Below, piece by piece: positions 39,037-47,712 of a stretch of 64,000 nucleotides of DNA. Numbering within the stretch: position 1 is the first letter of the stretch; every line of letters begins with the position of its first letter. Origin of the DNA: an uncultured Sphingorhabdus sp. (lineage in GTDB: Bacteria; Pseudomonadota; Alphaproteobacteria; Sphingomonadales; Sphingomonadaceae); the NCBI GenBank assembly GCA_947501885.1, contig CANMXN010000001.1, positions 1,054,001-1,118,000 on the forward strand. The letters run 5' to 3'. The notes under the pieces are model-generated. The model did not search any database. It had not been told where the DNA came from and worked only from the letters and a program-made list of their open reading frames with translations. Position numbers and translations under genes: made by a program.

Positions 39037-40269
39037 TTAATTAGCGATTTTTTGGTCTGGTTTTGCCAGCCATTCATGCCCTTTCAACATTCCATTCCAA
39101 TAAATCCATGGTAGGGCATGGGATTTCAGCAGCCATGACATGCGGCGTGGCTGCGTTCCATCTATAATCCAATTGGGAAAACTAGGCAGCAATTTGCCAC
39201 CATATCCGAATTCAGCCAAAACGATTTTACCTTTTTCTACAGTAAGTGGGCAAGAGCCATAACCGTCATACGCAAATATAGGTTGCTTTTGATTGAGAGC
39301 AGCTAGAGCATTTTCAGCAACGATTGGTGCTTGTTTTCTGGCAGCTGCCATTGTTTTGGCGTTGGGTGTAGTGGTCGCATCCCCTAGGCCAAAAATATTA
39401 GGATAACGAACATGTTGCAAGGTTTCCAGATGAACATCAACATAACCACTATCAGTGGCCAATGGGCTATCAGCAATAAAATCGGGCGCCACTTGAGGTG
39501 GGCAAACATGTAGTATATCAAATGATTTTTCAACCTGTCCAGCAGCAGTCTCAAAAACTGCTTTCTTATTTGGGCCATCTACCGAGATTAAAGTCGAACC
39601 AAAATTAAGATTTATACCATAACTTTCTATATATTCCATAAGTGCGGGTACATAAGCATCAACACCAAATAACACTCCGCCACTATTATGAAATTCAACA
39701 TTGATAGTGGATAAATCTCCGCTATCTCGCCAATTATCGCACGAGAGATACATCGCTTTTTGTGGTGCACCCGCGCATTTTATTGGCATTGGAGGTTGGG
39801 TAAACAAAGCCGTTCCTTGCCGCAAATTTTTCACCAATTCATAGGTATAAGGTGCCAGATCATATCGGTAATTAGAGGTAACACCATTTTGTCCTAAAGT
39901 TTCCTCTAAGCCATCAATTTGCCCCCAATCCAATTTTATCCCGGGGGCGGTAATTAAAATGTCATATCCCAATGTTCGCGCATCTCGCAAAACAACTTCA
40001 TTATTATTCGGTCTGAATTCGCTGACAGCTCCTTGTATCCATTTTACCCCTTTGGGCATTACGCTTGATATAGGGCGTTTCGTTACCGCTGCATCAAAAA
40101 CACCGCCACCAACCATTGTCCAACCAGGTTGGTAATAATGATGAGAGCTGGGCTCAACTATAGCGATATTTAAATCACTACGCCTTTTTAAGAGCGATGA
40201 TGCCACTGCAATACCGCCCGAACCACCGCCAACAACGATAATATCAAATTGTGTTTCTTGTGTAGTCAT
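39037..40269 (-). CDS. sqr: Type II sulfide:quinone oxidoreductase-like FAD protein
   Basis: 410 aa; FAD motif VVGGGSGGIAVASSL; cysteine contexts PIKCAGAPQKAMYLS and DGYGSCPLTVEKGKI typical of SQOR-like enzymes. Confidence 0.9.
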   Translation of the reverse strand: MTTQETQFDIIVVGGGSGGIAVASSLLKRRSDLNIAIVEPSSHHYYQPGWTMVGGGVFDAAVTKRPISSVMPKGVKWIQGAVSEFRPNNNEVVLRDARTLGYDILITAPGIKLDWGQIDGLEETLGQNGVTSNYRYDLAPYTYELVKNLRQGTALFTQPPMPIKCAGAPQKAMYLSCDNWRDSGDLSTINVEFHNSGGVLFGVDAYVPALMEYIESYGINLNFGSTLISVDGPNKKAVFETAAGQVEKSFDILHVCPPQVAPDFIADSPLATDSGYVDVHLETLQHVRYPNIFGLGDATTTPNAKTMAAARKQAPIVAENALAALNQKQPIFAYDGYGSCPLTVEKGKIVLAEFGYGGKLLPSFPNWIIDGTQPRRMSWLLKSHALPWIYWNGMLKGHEWLAKPDQKIAN

Positions 40270-40280
40270 TAGTTATAACC

Positions 40281-40724
40281 TTAGGATGATTTCGAAACAT
40301 TGTTGGACGCTAATTGCTCAAGACGCGGTGACAGTGGGGATAGGTCATATCCAGCATTGGCGGCTTTGATGATAATATCCTCTGTTGAGCGCACACCAGC
40401 CTGTGACAATGCCCAGAGAGTTGTACTACGTGTACCCGTCCGGCAATATGCAAGAATAGGGTGCTCGGTATTATTTAACGCAGCACCAAAATCAGATATA
40501 TCTTGCTCACTAAAGTTGTTGGGCGTTATTGGCATATATATAAATTCTATGTCCAATTCATCTGCTGCCTTAGCAAGCTCTTCCGCATCTGTCTGGTCAC
40601 TAGATTCTGCATCAGGGCGATTGCAAATGATGGTTTTGAAACCCTGCCTTTTAATCTGCTTAATATCATCACAGCTAATTTGGCTTGTTACACTTATTTT
40701 GTCTGAGATATTTTTTACGTTCAT
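40281..40724 (-). CDS. DUF442/TIGR01244-type sulfur transferase/phosphatase-like domain protein
   Basis: 147 aa; SVTSQISCDDIKQIKRQGFKTIICNRPDAESSDQ...PILAYCRTGTRSTTLWALSQA. Confidence 0.88.
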   Translation of the reverse strand: MNVKNISDKISVTSQISCDDIKQIKRQGFKTIICNRPDAESSDQTDAEELAKAADELDIEFIYMPITPNNFSEQDISDFGAALNNTEHPILAYCRTGTRSTTLWALSQAGVRSTEDIIIKAANAGYDLSPLSPRLEQLASNNVSKSS

Positions 40725-40727
40725 TTC

Positions 40728-41153
40728 TTAACTTCCAATTCTAAAATGAGATATTAATGCATATGCAGCCATTCCAGCGAATAAACTGATTGCGAAGATC
40801 AGCGCTTCTATTGGGTTAATAACGAGAGCAGCAAATGCAGGGCCTGGACATAGTCCAGCAAGACCCCAACCCATGCCAAATATTGATGCACCGCCAATCA
40901 GCTTTGGATCAATGTTATTTGTACTCGTCAGCAAGAAGCTATCTGTGGCAAAAGGCTTGGTAATGCGTTTTTGAATCAACCAAGCCAATGCCATCACAAT
41001 AATTGCGCCACCCATAACAAATGCCAGCGTTGGGTCCCAATCACCAAATATATTAAGGAAACTTCGGACCCTATGAGGATCGGCCATTCCCGACAAAGCA
41101 AGGCCAGCCCCGAATATTAACCCGGATAAAAGAGCGATGAATGCATTTTTCAT
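40728..41153 (-). CDS. YeeE/YedE half-size transporter subunit
   Basis: Preferred start MKNAFIALLSGLIFGAGLALSGMADP (the track ORF begins further upstream); IFGMGWGLAGLCPGPA. Confidence 0.85.
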   Translation of the reverse strand: MKNAFIALLSGLIFGAGLALSGMADPHRVRSFLNIFGDWDPTLAFVMGGAIIVMALAWLIQKRITKPFATDSFLLTSTNNIDPKLIGGASIFGMGWGLAGLCPGPAFAALVINPIEALIFAISLFAGMAAYALISHFRIGS

Positions 41154-41599
41154 CACCACCCCCATCCCATGAAGTCCACAAAGGTCACGGTTATAATACC
41201 GGTTATCATAAATGTTATAGTTGCAATAATTGACCTTGGAGATAGTCGCGATATTCCGCAGACGCCGTGACCGCTGGTGCAACCACTGCCCAAGCGCGTG
41301 CCTATACCGACCAAAAATCCGCCTGTGGCTAATATGATGACAGATGGAGTAAAATGGGACTCGATTGGGCCATTAACCCATTGAATTATATGCGCCCCTA
41401 AAGGTAAGCCAATAATGAATAGTATAGCGGTTGATAATGGTGTTTCGTTTTTATTTAGCAAAAAAGCACGGGCTGCCATGCCGCTGACACCCGCGATGCG
41501 GCCAGAGCCCAAAAGCATGATCGCCGCTGACAAACCTATTAAGAGACCACCGATGAAGCCCTCTATCGGCATTGCATGGGGAAAAGCGGTAATAGTCAT
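41153..41599 (-). CDS. YeeE/YedE half-size transporter subunit
   Basis: 148 aa; GFLVGIGTRLGSGCTSGHGVCGISRLSPRSIIAT; stop overlaps the next start. Confidence 0.88.
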   Translation of the reverse strand: MTITAFPHAMPIEGFIGGLLIGLSAAIMLLGSGRIAGVSGMAARAFLLNKNETPLSTAILFIIGLPLGAHIIQWVNGPIESHFTPSVIILATGGFLVGIGTRLGSGCTSGHGVCGISRLSPRSIIATITFMITGIITVTFVDFMGWGW

Positions 41600-42540
41600 A
41601 CGCCGTTGACCGGAATTTTAAGATAGCTTATACCATTGCCTTCGGGTTTTGGGAAATGGCCGCTCCTAATATTGACCTGTATCGAAGGCAGTATGAGCTT
41701 GGGCATATCCAAAGTTTCATCGCGCGCGTTGCGCATTGCTACAAACTCTTCCTTGCTGACGCCTTCATGAACATGGACATTGGAGAGGCGCTCGGTACCG
41801 ATAGTCGTTTCCCAGACATATTCATCGCGCCCCGGTGCTTTATAATCGTGGCACAGAAATATACGGGTTTCGTCTGGCAATACCATCAATCTGCGAATTG
41901 ATTTATATAATGTTGCTGCATCGCCGCCGGGAAAATCAACTCGCGCTGTTCCGTAATCAGGCATGAACAGAGTATCACCAACAAAGGCTGCATCACCGAT
42001 TATATAGGCTAGATCCGCCGGAGTATGGCCAGGCACATGCAATGCGATAACATCCAAATCACCCAGCTTGAAACTCTCTCCATCAGAAAAAAGATGGTCA
42101 AATTGAGAGCCATCGCGTTCAAACTCATCACCTTCGTTAAATATTGTACCAAATGTGTTTTGAACTGTTTGGATATGCTCACCAATCGCAATTTTACCGC
42201 CCAATTGCTCCTGCAGGTAAGGCGCCGCGGATAAATGATCGGCATGCGCATGCGTTTCCAATAACCATTGAACCTTCAAACCATTAGATTTAGCATATTC
42301 AATAACTATATCAGCCGACCTATGTGAAGTGCGCCCAGATGCTGCATCATAGTCGAGAACTGAGTCGATAATCACGGCCATTTTGGTCGATAGATCATGA
42401 GCAACATAAGTAATCGTATTTGTGGCAAAGTCAAAAAACGATTTTATTTCAGGCTGTAAGCAGGGTGTCTCTTGGGCCTTACGCACCAATTTAATAGTGT
42501 CAGCCATAACTTTATCAGCCTCAAACCTGTGGTTCATCAT
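41596..42540 (-). CDS. MBL-fold persulfide dioxygenase-like (ETHE1/Blh C-domain)
   Basis: WLLETHAHADHLSAAPYLQ, VPGHTPADLAY, GDTLFMPDYGTARVDFPGGDAATLYKSIRR, IFLCHDY; start at MMNHRF chosen for the GGAG upstream. Confidence 0.92.
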   Translation of the reverse strand: MMNHRFEADKVMADTIKLVRKAQETPCLQPEIKSFFDFATNTITYVAHDLSTKMAVIIDSVLDYDAASGRTSHRSADIVIEYAKSNGLKVQWLLETHAHADHLSAAPYLQEQLGGKIAIGEHIQTVQNTFGTIFNEGDEFERDGSQFDHLFSDGESFKLGDLDVIALHVPGHTPADLAYIIGDAAFVGDTLFMPDYGTARVDFPGGDAATLYKSIRRLMVLPDETRIFLCHDYKAPGRDEYVWETTIGTERLSNVHVHEGVSKEEFVAMRNARDETLDMPKLILPSIQVNIRSGHFPKPEGNGISYLKIPVNGV

Positions 42541-42547
42541 CAACTCC

Positions 42548-42588
42548 ATATTTATATAATTTCATATATCGTTTAATTATGTAAATAT
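42548..42588. promoter_or_regulatory. Candidate operator between divergent persulfide dioxygenase and peroxiredoxin genes
   Basis: ATATTTATATAAT ... ATTATGTAAATAT, 12/13 complementary, 15-nt spacer, in the divergent intergenic region. Confidence 0.5.
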
Positions 42589-42624
42589 CTTGCGTCAAGC
42601 CTCTTTTGCATATATATTAATCTC

Positions 42625-43281
42625 ATGAATGAAAATACATCACACATAACAAGCGGCGTCAGCGGAGCTTTACGCATTGGCGAGTTGGCCCCAAATTTCT
42701 CAGCGCGTAGCACAACGGGAGATATCTCATTCTCTGAATACAGAGGGAAATGGGTGCTCCTCGCATCTCATCCGGGGGACTTCACCCCCGTTTGTACTAG
42801 TGAATTTATCTCTCTTGCCAATCGATTGGTGGAATTTGAAAAGCGTGATTGTGCGGTAATTGCACTTTCAGTTGATAGCCTATCTTCCCATCTCGCATGG
42901 GTGCGATCTATTTTTGAAAAAACGGGTACAAAAATTACATTCCCGATCATCGAAGACCCAACACTCACCATTGCCAGTGCTTATGGAATGGTAAGTGGCG
43001 ATTGCCAAGATGCTGCAACGGTCAGGGCTACCTTTTTCATTGATCCATCCGGCATGATCCGCGCGTCCACATATTATCCTGCGACGGTGGGCCGGTCGGT
43101 TGATGAAATGATTAGAATATTAACAGCTCTGCAAAAAACTGACAGAGAGAACGTCCTTATTCCGGAAGGTTGGAGCGAGGGTTCCGACGTTTTGATACCG
43201 CCGCACCAGACCATAGATGATATTTTTAATCATGATTCCGGTGAGTGGTTTTACCAATGTAAGCAAAGCAATAAGGTCTAA
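42625..43281 (+). CDS. Peroxiredoxin (AhpC/TSA, Prx6-like)
   Basis: 218 aa; LLASHPGDFTPVCTSEFISLA. Confidence 0.93.
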   Translation: MNENTSHITSGVSGALRIGELAPNFSARSTTGDISFSEYRGKWVLLASHPGDFTPVCTSEFISLANRLVEFEKRDCAVIALSVDSLSSHLAWVRSIFEKTGTKITFPIIEDPTLTIASAYGMVSGDCQDAATVRATFFIDPSGMIRASTYYPATVGRSVDEMIRILTALQKTDRENVLIPEGWSEGSDVLIPPHQTIDDIFNHDSGEWFYQCKQSNKV

Positions 43282-43284
43282 ATT

Positions 43285-43647
43285 ATGCAAATGGACAATC
43301 TCGAAGATATGGCAAATTTGTTTAAAGTGATGGGACATGTCGCTCGATTAAAAATTGTGACCGTGTTAGCAAATGGAGAGTATTCTGTTGGGGAATTGGA
43401 AAAGCAGAGCGATATACAGCAGCCTACCTTGTCTCAACAATTGGCAATTTTGCGTAACGCTGATCTTGTAACAACAAGGCGAGAAGCCAAGCAAATCCAT
43501 TACAGTCTCAATCAAAATCGTATTGGTGAAATATGCGATGCTTTGGGTTGGATGCATAAAGACCATGGCCCAGCTAGTGACGAAATTACAACATCAGATC
43601 GTAACCGAAAGCTTGGTTCTGCTTCAAGCTTTGCACGTATAATCTAA
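43285..43647 (+). CDS. ArsR/SmtB-family regulator (BigR/SqrR-like context)
   Basis: 120 aa; LFKVMGHVARLKIVTVLANGEYSVGELEKQSDIQQPTLSQQLAILRNADLVTTRREAKQIHYSL. Confidence 0.92.
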   Translation: MQMDNLEDMANLFKVMGHVARLKIVTVLANGEYSVGELEKQSDIQQPTLSQQLAILRNADLVTTRREAKQIHYSLNQNRIGEICDALGWMHKDHGPASDEITTSDRNRKLGSASSFARII

Positions 43648-43681
43648 CGAGATATATTAGGAATAAAAAGGACGAACCCCC

Positions 43682-44134
43682 ATGAAATTGCGGACAGTTC
43701 CACCTTTGTTTGGCTTGATTTGTGCATTGCTCATGTTGGGAGTTGCCATGCTGTTACCCGCCGCAACCATATTATTCCCTGGCCAAAAAATTGTTGCTCT
43801 TATTGTAATTGCGTTGGGGATTTTACTTGATGTCATTGCTGCCGTACAATTTAGAAAACACGCAACAACTATCAGCCCATTTAATCCGGAAAAAACAGCG
43901 TCTATTGTGAAAACTGGTGTATTTGGGATCAGCCGAAATCCGATGTATTTGGGGATGCTGTTGATATTAATTGGGATAGGAGTTTTTTTAGGTAGTCCGA
44001 TAAATATCATTATCTTAATTGTATTTGTTGCGGCGATAACCAGTTTACAGATTAAACCTGAAGAGGAAATATTAGAGGCCAAATTTGGTAGTGATTATGC
44101 GGCCTACCGCGATAATGTTCGCCGCTGGATATAA
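43682..44134 (+). CDS. Isoprenylcysteine carboxyl methyltransferase-family / PEMT-like membrane protein
   Basis: 150 aa; GVFGISRNPMYLGMLLILIGIGVFLGSP and EEEILEAKFGSDYAAYRDNVRRWI. Confidence 0.9.
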   Translation: MKLRTVPPLFGLICALLMLGVAMLLPAATILFPGQKIVALIVIALGILLDVIAAVQFRKHATTISPFNPEKTASIVKTGVFGISRNPMYLGMLLILIGIGVFLGSPINIIILIVFVAAITSLQIKPEEEILEAKFGSDYAAYRDNVRRWI

Positions 44135-44192
44135 TAAAAGAAATATGATTATTAGCCCTAACAATTAAACCATGATTTAAAAGGACCCATCC

Positions 44193-44738
44193 ATGAGATA
44201 TAAAATATCTGCATCGCTTAGCGCATTAGCCCTATTAAGTCTCTCAAGCGCAAATGCTCAACCAGCCAATTTTCATAAAGGCCCCATCATCGAGGAATAT
44301 GGACCAATTGCAACTATTGAAGGCCATGACCCAATACCCCCAGGCAACATCTTTAAGGTCAGCTTTGATGTCACGGATCGCTCAAAAGCGGACGAACTAA
44401 ACCGAAAATTTATTAGCGCGGCGAGATTCCTGAACATGCACAGCGAAGCAGGAGTTGCGGCGAAGAATATGAATTTAGCGATAGTGGTTCATGGATCAGC
44501 AGTGCAAGATGTCACCAATGCAGAACATTATGGAGCAGTCAATGACAAACCAAATTCCAATGCACTTTTAATCGCAGAGCTTTTGAAACATGGCGTTCAA
44601 ATATATGTTTGCGGGCAGAGTGCGGCTCATCAAGAAATTACGGCACAAGACCTAATACCAGGCGTTCGCATGTCACTGTCGGCGATGACAGCCCATGCCT
44701 TGTTACAGCAAGGTGGTTATACGCTAAATCCATTTTAA
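44193..44738 (+). CDS. Secreted DsrE/F-like sulfur-relay family protein
   Basis: 181 aa; signal peptide; LAIVVHGSAVQDVTN...LLKHGVQIYVCGQSAAHQEI. Confidence 0.82.
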   Translation: MRYKISASLSALALLSLSSANAQPANFHKGPIIEEYGPIATIEGHDPIPPGNIFKVSFDVTDRSKADELNRKFISAARFLNMHSEAGVAAKNMNLAIVVHGSAVQDVTNAEHYGAVNDKPNSNALLIAELLKHGVQIYVCGQSAAHQEITAQDLIPGVRMSLSAMTAHALLQQGGYTLNPF

Positions 44739-44858
44739 GACTTTAATCAATATATCAATTACTGATATTGATTAATTGAATTGTCATTAACCTCAATTTT
44801 GGCTTAGTTAATAATCCGCAGGCAATCATGCTCTGTTACACTATTGAAAGGTTGAATA

Positions 44859-45494
44859 ATGACAATTTATATCGGCGACAATGCCCCCAATTTCACAACT
44901 GACAGCACCATTGGAGAATTAAACCTATATGATTGGGCTAAGGGCAGTTGGATATTTTTTTTCAGCCATCCCGCTGATTTCACTCCAGTTTGCACGACTG
45001 AGATGGGACGAACGGCGCAGCTTTCCAGTGAGTTTGCAGCGCGAAACACTAAACCACTCGGTCTATCAACTGACAGCGCGGCGGAGCATTTAAAATGGAT
45101 TGCCGATGTTAACGACACGCAGAATACCGATTTGCAATTCCCTATCGTGGCTGATCTGGATTTACAAATATCCAAAACATATGGAATGTTGCACCCTCAT
45201 CAGAGTGAGACACAAGCGGTACGGTCTGTATTCATTATCGACCCCAATATGAAAATTAGGCTTACCATGACCTATCCTATGAGCGTTGGTCGCAATTTTG
45301 ATGAAATATTGCGAGTCATTGATGCTTTGCAAATTGGTGATGAAAAACATGTTGCTACCCCTGCGGACTGGACAATTGGCGATAAAGTCATTATCCCACC
45401 CTCTATTTCTAACGTCGAAGCTGAAACACTTTTTCCAAAAGGCTGGGATGAGTTGCGGCCTTATTTACGCATGACGGATGTAAACGAAGATTAA
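44859..45494 (+). CDS. Peroxiredoxin, second copy (1-Cys Prx6-like)
   Basis: 211 aa; FFSHPADFTPVCTTEMGRTAQL. Confidence 0.93.
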   Translation: MTIYIGDNAPNFTTDSTIGELNLYDWAKGSWIFFFSHPADFTPVCTTEMGRTAQLSSEFAARNTKPLGLSTDSAAEHLKWIADVNDTQNTDLQFPIVADLDLQISKTYGMLHPHQSETQAVRSVFIIDPNMKIRLTMTYPMSVGRNFDEILRVIDALQIGDEKHVATPADWTIGDKVIIPPSISNVEAETLFPKGWDELRPYLRMTDVNED

Positions 45495-45546
45495 ATCACT
45501 TTTTCTATTATAATAAAGATTACAAATATTACTGGAGCTGGCAACT

Positions 45547-46272
45547 ATGCTGGCTCCTCAACCTAATGCTACCATGCGCTATTACGCCAAAATGACTACA
45601 CTATATGATCAAGACTTTCTGAAACATCAGTATAAACGACAAAAGAGATATTTAATGCCGAAAGTCCCTAAATGCTTGGCAGGTGCTCAAAAGATTGAGC
45701 TAGGGCCCAATGTAAAAATCTTTGAAGCTGGGGATAGCTGCGATCATTTTTATTATCTTATCAAAGGTTCCGTGCGGGTCGAGCTTCTAACATATTCAGG
45801 AAAACCCATTACGCTATATCGTTTTGGGTCCGGTGAAAGCTGCATATTAACCAGCTCATGCTTGTTAAGCGGAGATCCCTATAATGCAGAAGCTATTACA
45901 GAGACTATGGTTGAAGCATTGGCAGTCCCTATTATAGATTTCCGGTATTTATTAGAGAATTCGGATGAATTTAGACAATTAGTATTTCAATCATTTGGTC
46001 AGAGATTATCTGAAATGATGATGAAGATTGAGCAAATTATTTCTGTACCAATTCATCAACGGCTCGCAATTTTATTATTAAACCGACTACGCAAACAGAA
46101 TCCTATTATCGTAACACATGATCAAATAGCTTCTGAAATTGGAACAGCTAGAGAAGTAATTACCAGAAAATTACATAGTTGGGATGAAGAAGGTTTAATT
46201 ATACGAGGCCGTGGTAAAATTACTATCATCGATGAAATTGCCTTAAGAAAAATTACCAACTCCACTGTGTGA
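45547..46272 (+). CDS. Crp/Fnr-family transcriptional regulator
   Basis: 241 aa; cNMP-like fold (FEAGDSCDHFYYLIKGSVRVELLTYSGKPITLYRFGSGESCILTSSCLLSG) and HTH (THDQIASEIGTAREVITRKLHSWDEEGLI). Confidence 0.9.
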   Translation: MLAPQPNATMRYYAKMTTLYDQDFLKHQYKRQKRYLMPKVPKCLAGAQKIELGPNVKIFEAGDSCDHFYYLIKGSVRVELLTYSGKPITLYRFGSGESCILTSSCLLSGDPYNAEAITETMVEALAVPIIDFRYLLENSDEFRQLVFQSFGQRLSEMMMKIEQIISVPIHQRLAILLLNRLRKQNPIIVTHDQIASEIGTAREVITRKLHSWDEEGLIIRGRGKITIIDEIALRKITNSTV

Positions 46273-46336
46273 CTTAGTCACTGTGAGTTATAAAGCTATC
46301 TCATACTTAGATACTTCACTTATGAAAGGAATATCT

Positions 46337-46549
46337 ATGTCATTTGCAAATGTTGGCTCTGCTGACCGTATTATCCGTATTCTATTTGGAATTATTTTAC
46401 TTGCCTTTGTTGCTGTCTCAGGCGTTGGTTTTTCTAGTTCAATTGGTATTGGTGGAGCTATTGTTGCCGCCATATTAATCGGCACATCATTTATAAGTTT
46501 TTGTCCATTATATGCGACAATTGGCCTTAAAACGCTTAAAAAAGATTAA
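46337..46549 (+). CDS. DUF2892 / YgaP-type transmembrane protein
   Basis: MSFANVGSADRIIRILFGIILLAFVAVSG...FISFCPLYATIGLKT; AAAGGAA before the internal ATG. Confidence 0.85.
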   Translation: MSFANVGSADRIIRILFGIILLAFVAVSGVGFSSSIGIGGAIVAAILIGTSFISFCPLYATIGLKTLKKD

Positions 46550-46554
46550 ATCAT

Positions 46555-46929
46555 ATGAAATTATTACAACTCTTTGGTTTGAATAGAGCCAATAGTTTTT
46601 TATTGTCCCCCCAGCACGTTTATGACGGCATATTGAATAATGATTATGTTGTCATAGACGTGCGAAACCCAAATGAGTGGAGTAAAGGGATCGTAATGGG
46701 AAGTTTGACAATCAGTTTGAATGATGAGAAATTTGTTGATAAAATATCTCATTTAACAAATAGAGGAAAAACTCTAGTCATTAGCTGTAAATTTGGAATG
46801 AGATCAAAAATGGCGGTTAAAGAATTGGCCAATGCCGGGATCGACAATATCTATATTATGAAGGGTGGCTTTGATGCTTGGGAAACACAAGCCCTGCCTT
46901 GTGACACGATCAAAGAGGATGTTTTTTAA
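46555..46929 (+). CDS. Rhodanese-like domain protein
   Basis: 124 aa; VVIDVRNPNEWSKGIVMGS and LVISCKFGMRSKMAVKELANAGIDNIYIMKGGFDAW. Confidence 0.92.
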   Translation: MKLLQLFGLNRANSFLLSPQHVYDGILNNDYVVIDVRNPNEWSKGIVMGSLTISLNDEKFVDKISHLTNRGKTLVISCKFGMRSKMAVKELANAGIDNIYIMKGGFDAWETQALPCDTIKEDVF

Positions 46930-47023
46930 ATCCAAAAGCGTTCCCCGTCAGCGCTTGTGGCACAGATTTAGGGTTGTTGTTTAAGGAGTATTTTGTTCTC
47001 GTCGAAGAGATGAAGGAACGAAG

Positions 47024-47231
47024 ATGAGAACAAAATACTCAAAGACCAAAGCAAGTGCTGAACGGGTAGTAAAAGACATTCGCCGCAAGACACGGTAGCA
47101 TTTTTCAGCAGAAGAGAAGATACGGATTGTATTGGAGGGGTTGCGTAGTTATGATAGCATTGCTGAGCTATGAAGCAAGGAAGGCATAGCTCAGAGCCTT
47201 TATTATACATGGTCTAGAGAGTTCATGGAAG
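47024..47231 (+). pseudogene. Decayed IS3-type transposase orfA fragment
   Basis: MRTKYSKTKASAERVVKDIRRKTR*HFSAEEKIRIVLEGLRSYDSIAEL*SKEGIAQSLYYTWSREFMEA, two in-frame stops. Confidence 0.75.
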
Positions 47232-47595
47232 CCTTCCAAGTTCATGTCTTTAAGCTGATCGTTTCACTCTTCCAAAGCATTAAAAAGTGCGTTCGAAATC
47301 TCACCTTCGAGGTCTCGATGGCGTATGCGTTCTGACACCCGATTTTCATATCATTGGCAATGTTCCTTTGCCGATGACCAGAGTCGATAAATGCATACAC
47401 CAAGTGAGGGTCGTCGCCGACAACTGCAAATTGGATATTATCTTTTCAGGACCGGGAAGTGTGATACCCTGGGGCACCTAAAATTGTTATCGGCAAGAAC
47501 AAAATGATCAAGAAGCAGAGCTGAGACATCGGCTCAATTCCAGCATTTACAAAGTAAAACATTCAACTGGATGGATTTTCTCCAGCAGATTCGTA

Positions 47596-47631
47596 GGTAT
47601 TGTCACATTAACTCTTCTGGTCAAATTGGAC
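47596..47631 (+). mobile_element. IS6-type left-end fragment
   Basis: GGTATTGTCACATTAACTCTTCTGGTCAAATTGGAC nearly identical to the transposase 5' end of the intact IS (GGCATTGTCACATTAACTCGTCTGGTCAAATTGGCA). Confidence 0.8.
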
Positions 47632-47712
47632 TTGTAATGGTTTTGCGCTGGTCACTTGAGAGTATAACACTTATACAAGGAGACAGGCGAGATGAAGAAG
47701 CGAACAGAAGAT

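Noticed and set aside
47287-47481. 64-aa plus-strand ORF near the IS3 relic
   Set aside because: No recognisable family on either strand and situated in decayed mobile DNA.
23169-47631. A single functional IS6 composite transposon
   Set aside because: Copies are in mixed orientation and differently decayed, and no matching target duplications were seen; only relic-bracketed cassettes are supported.
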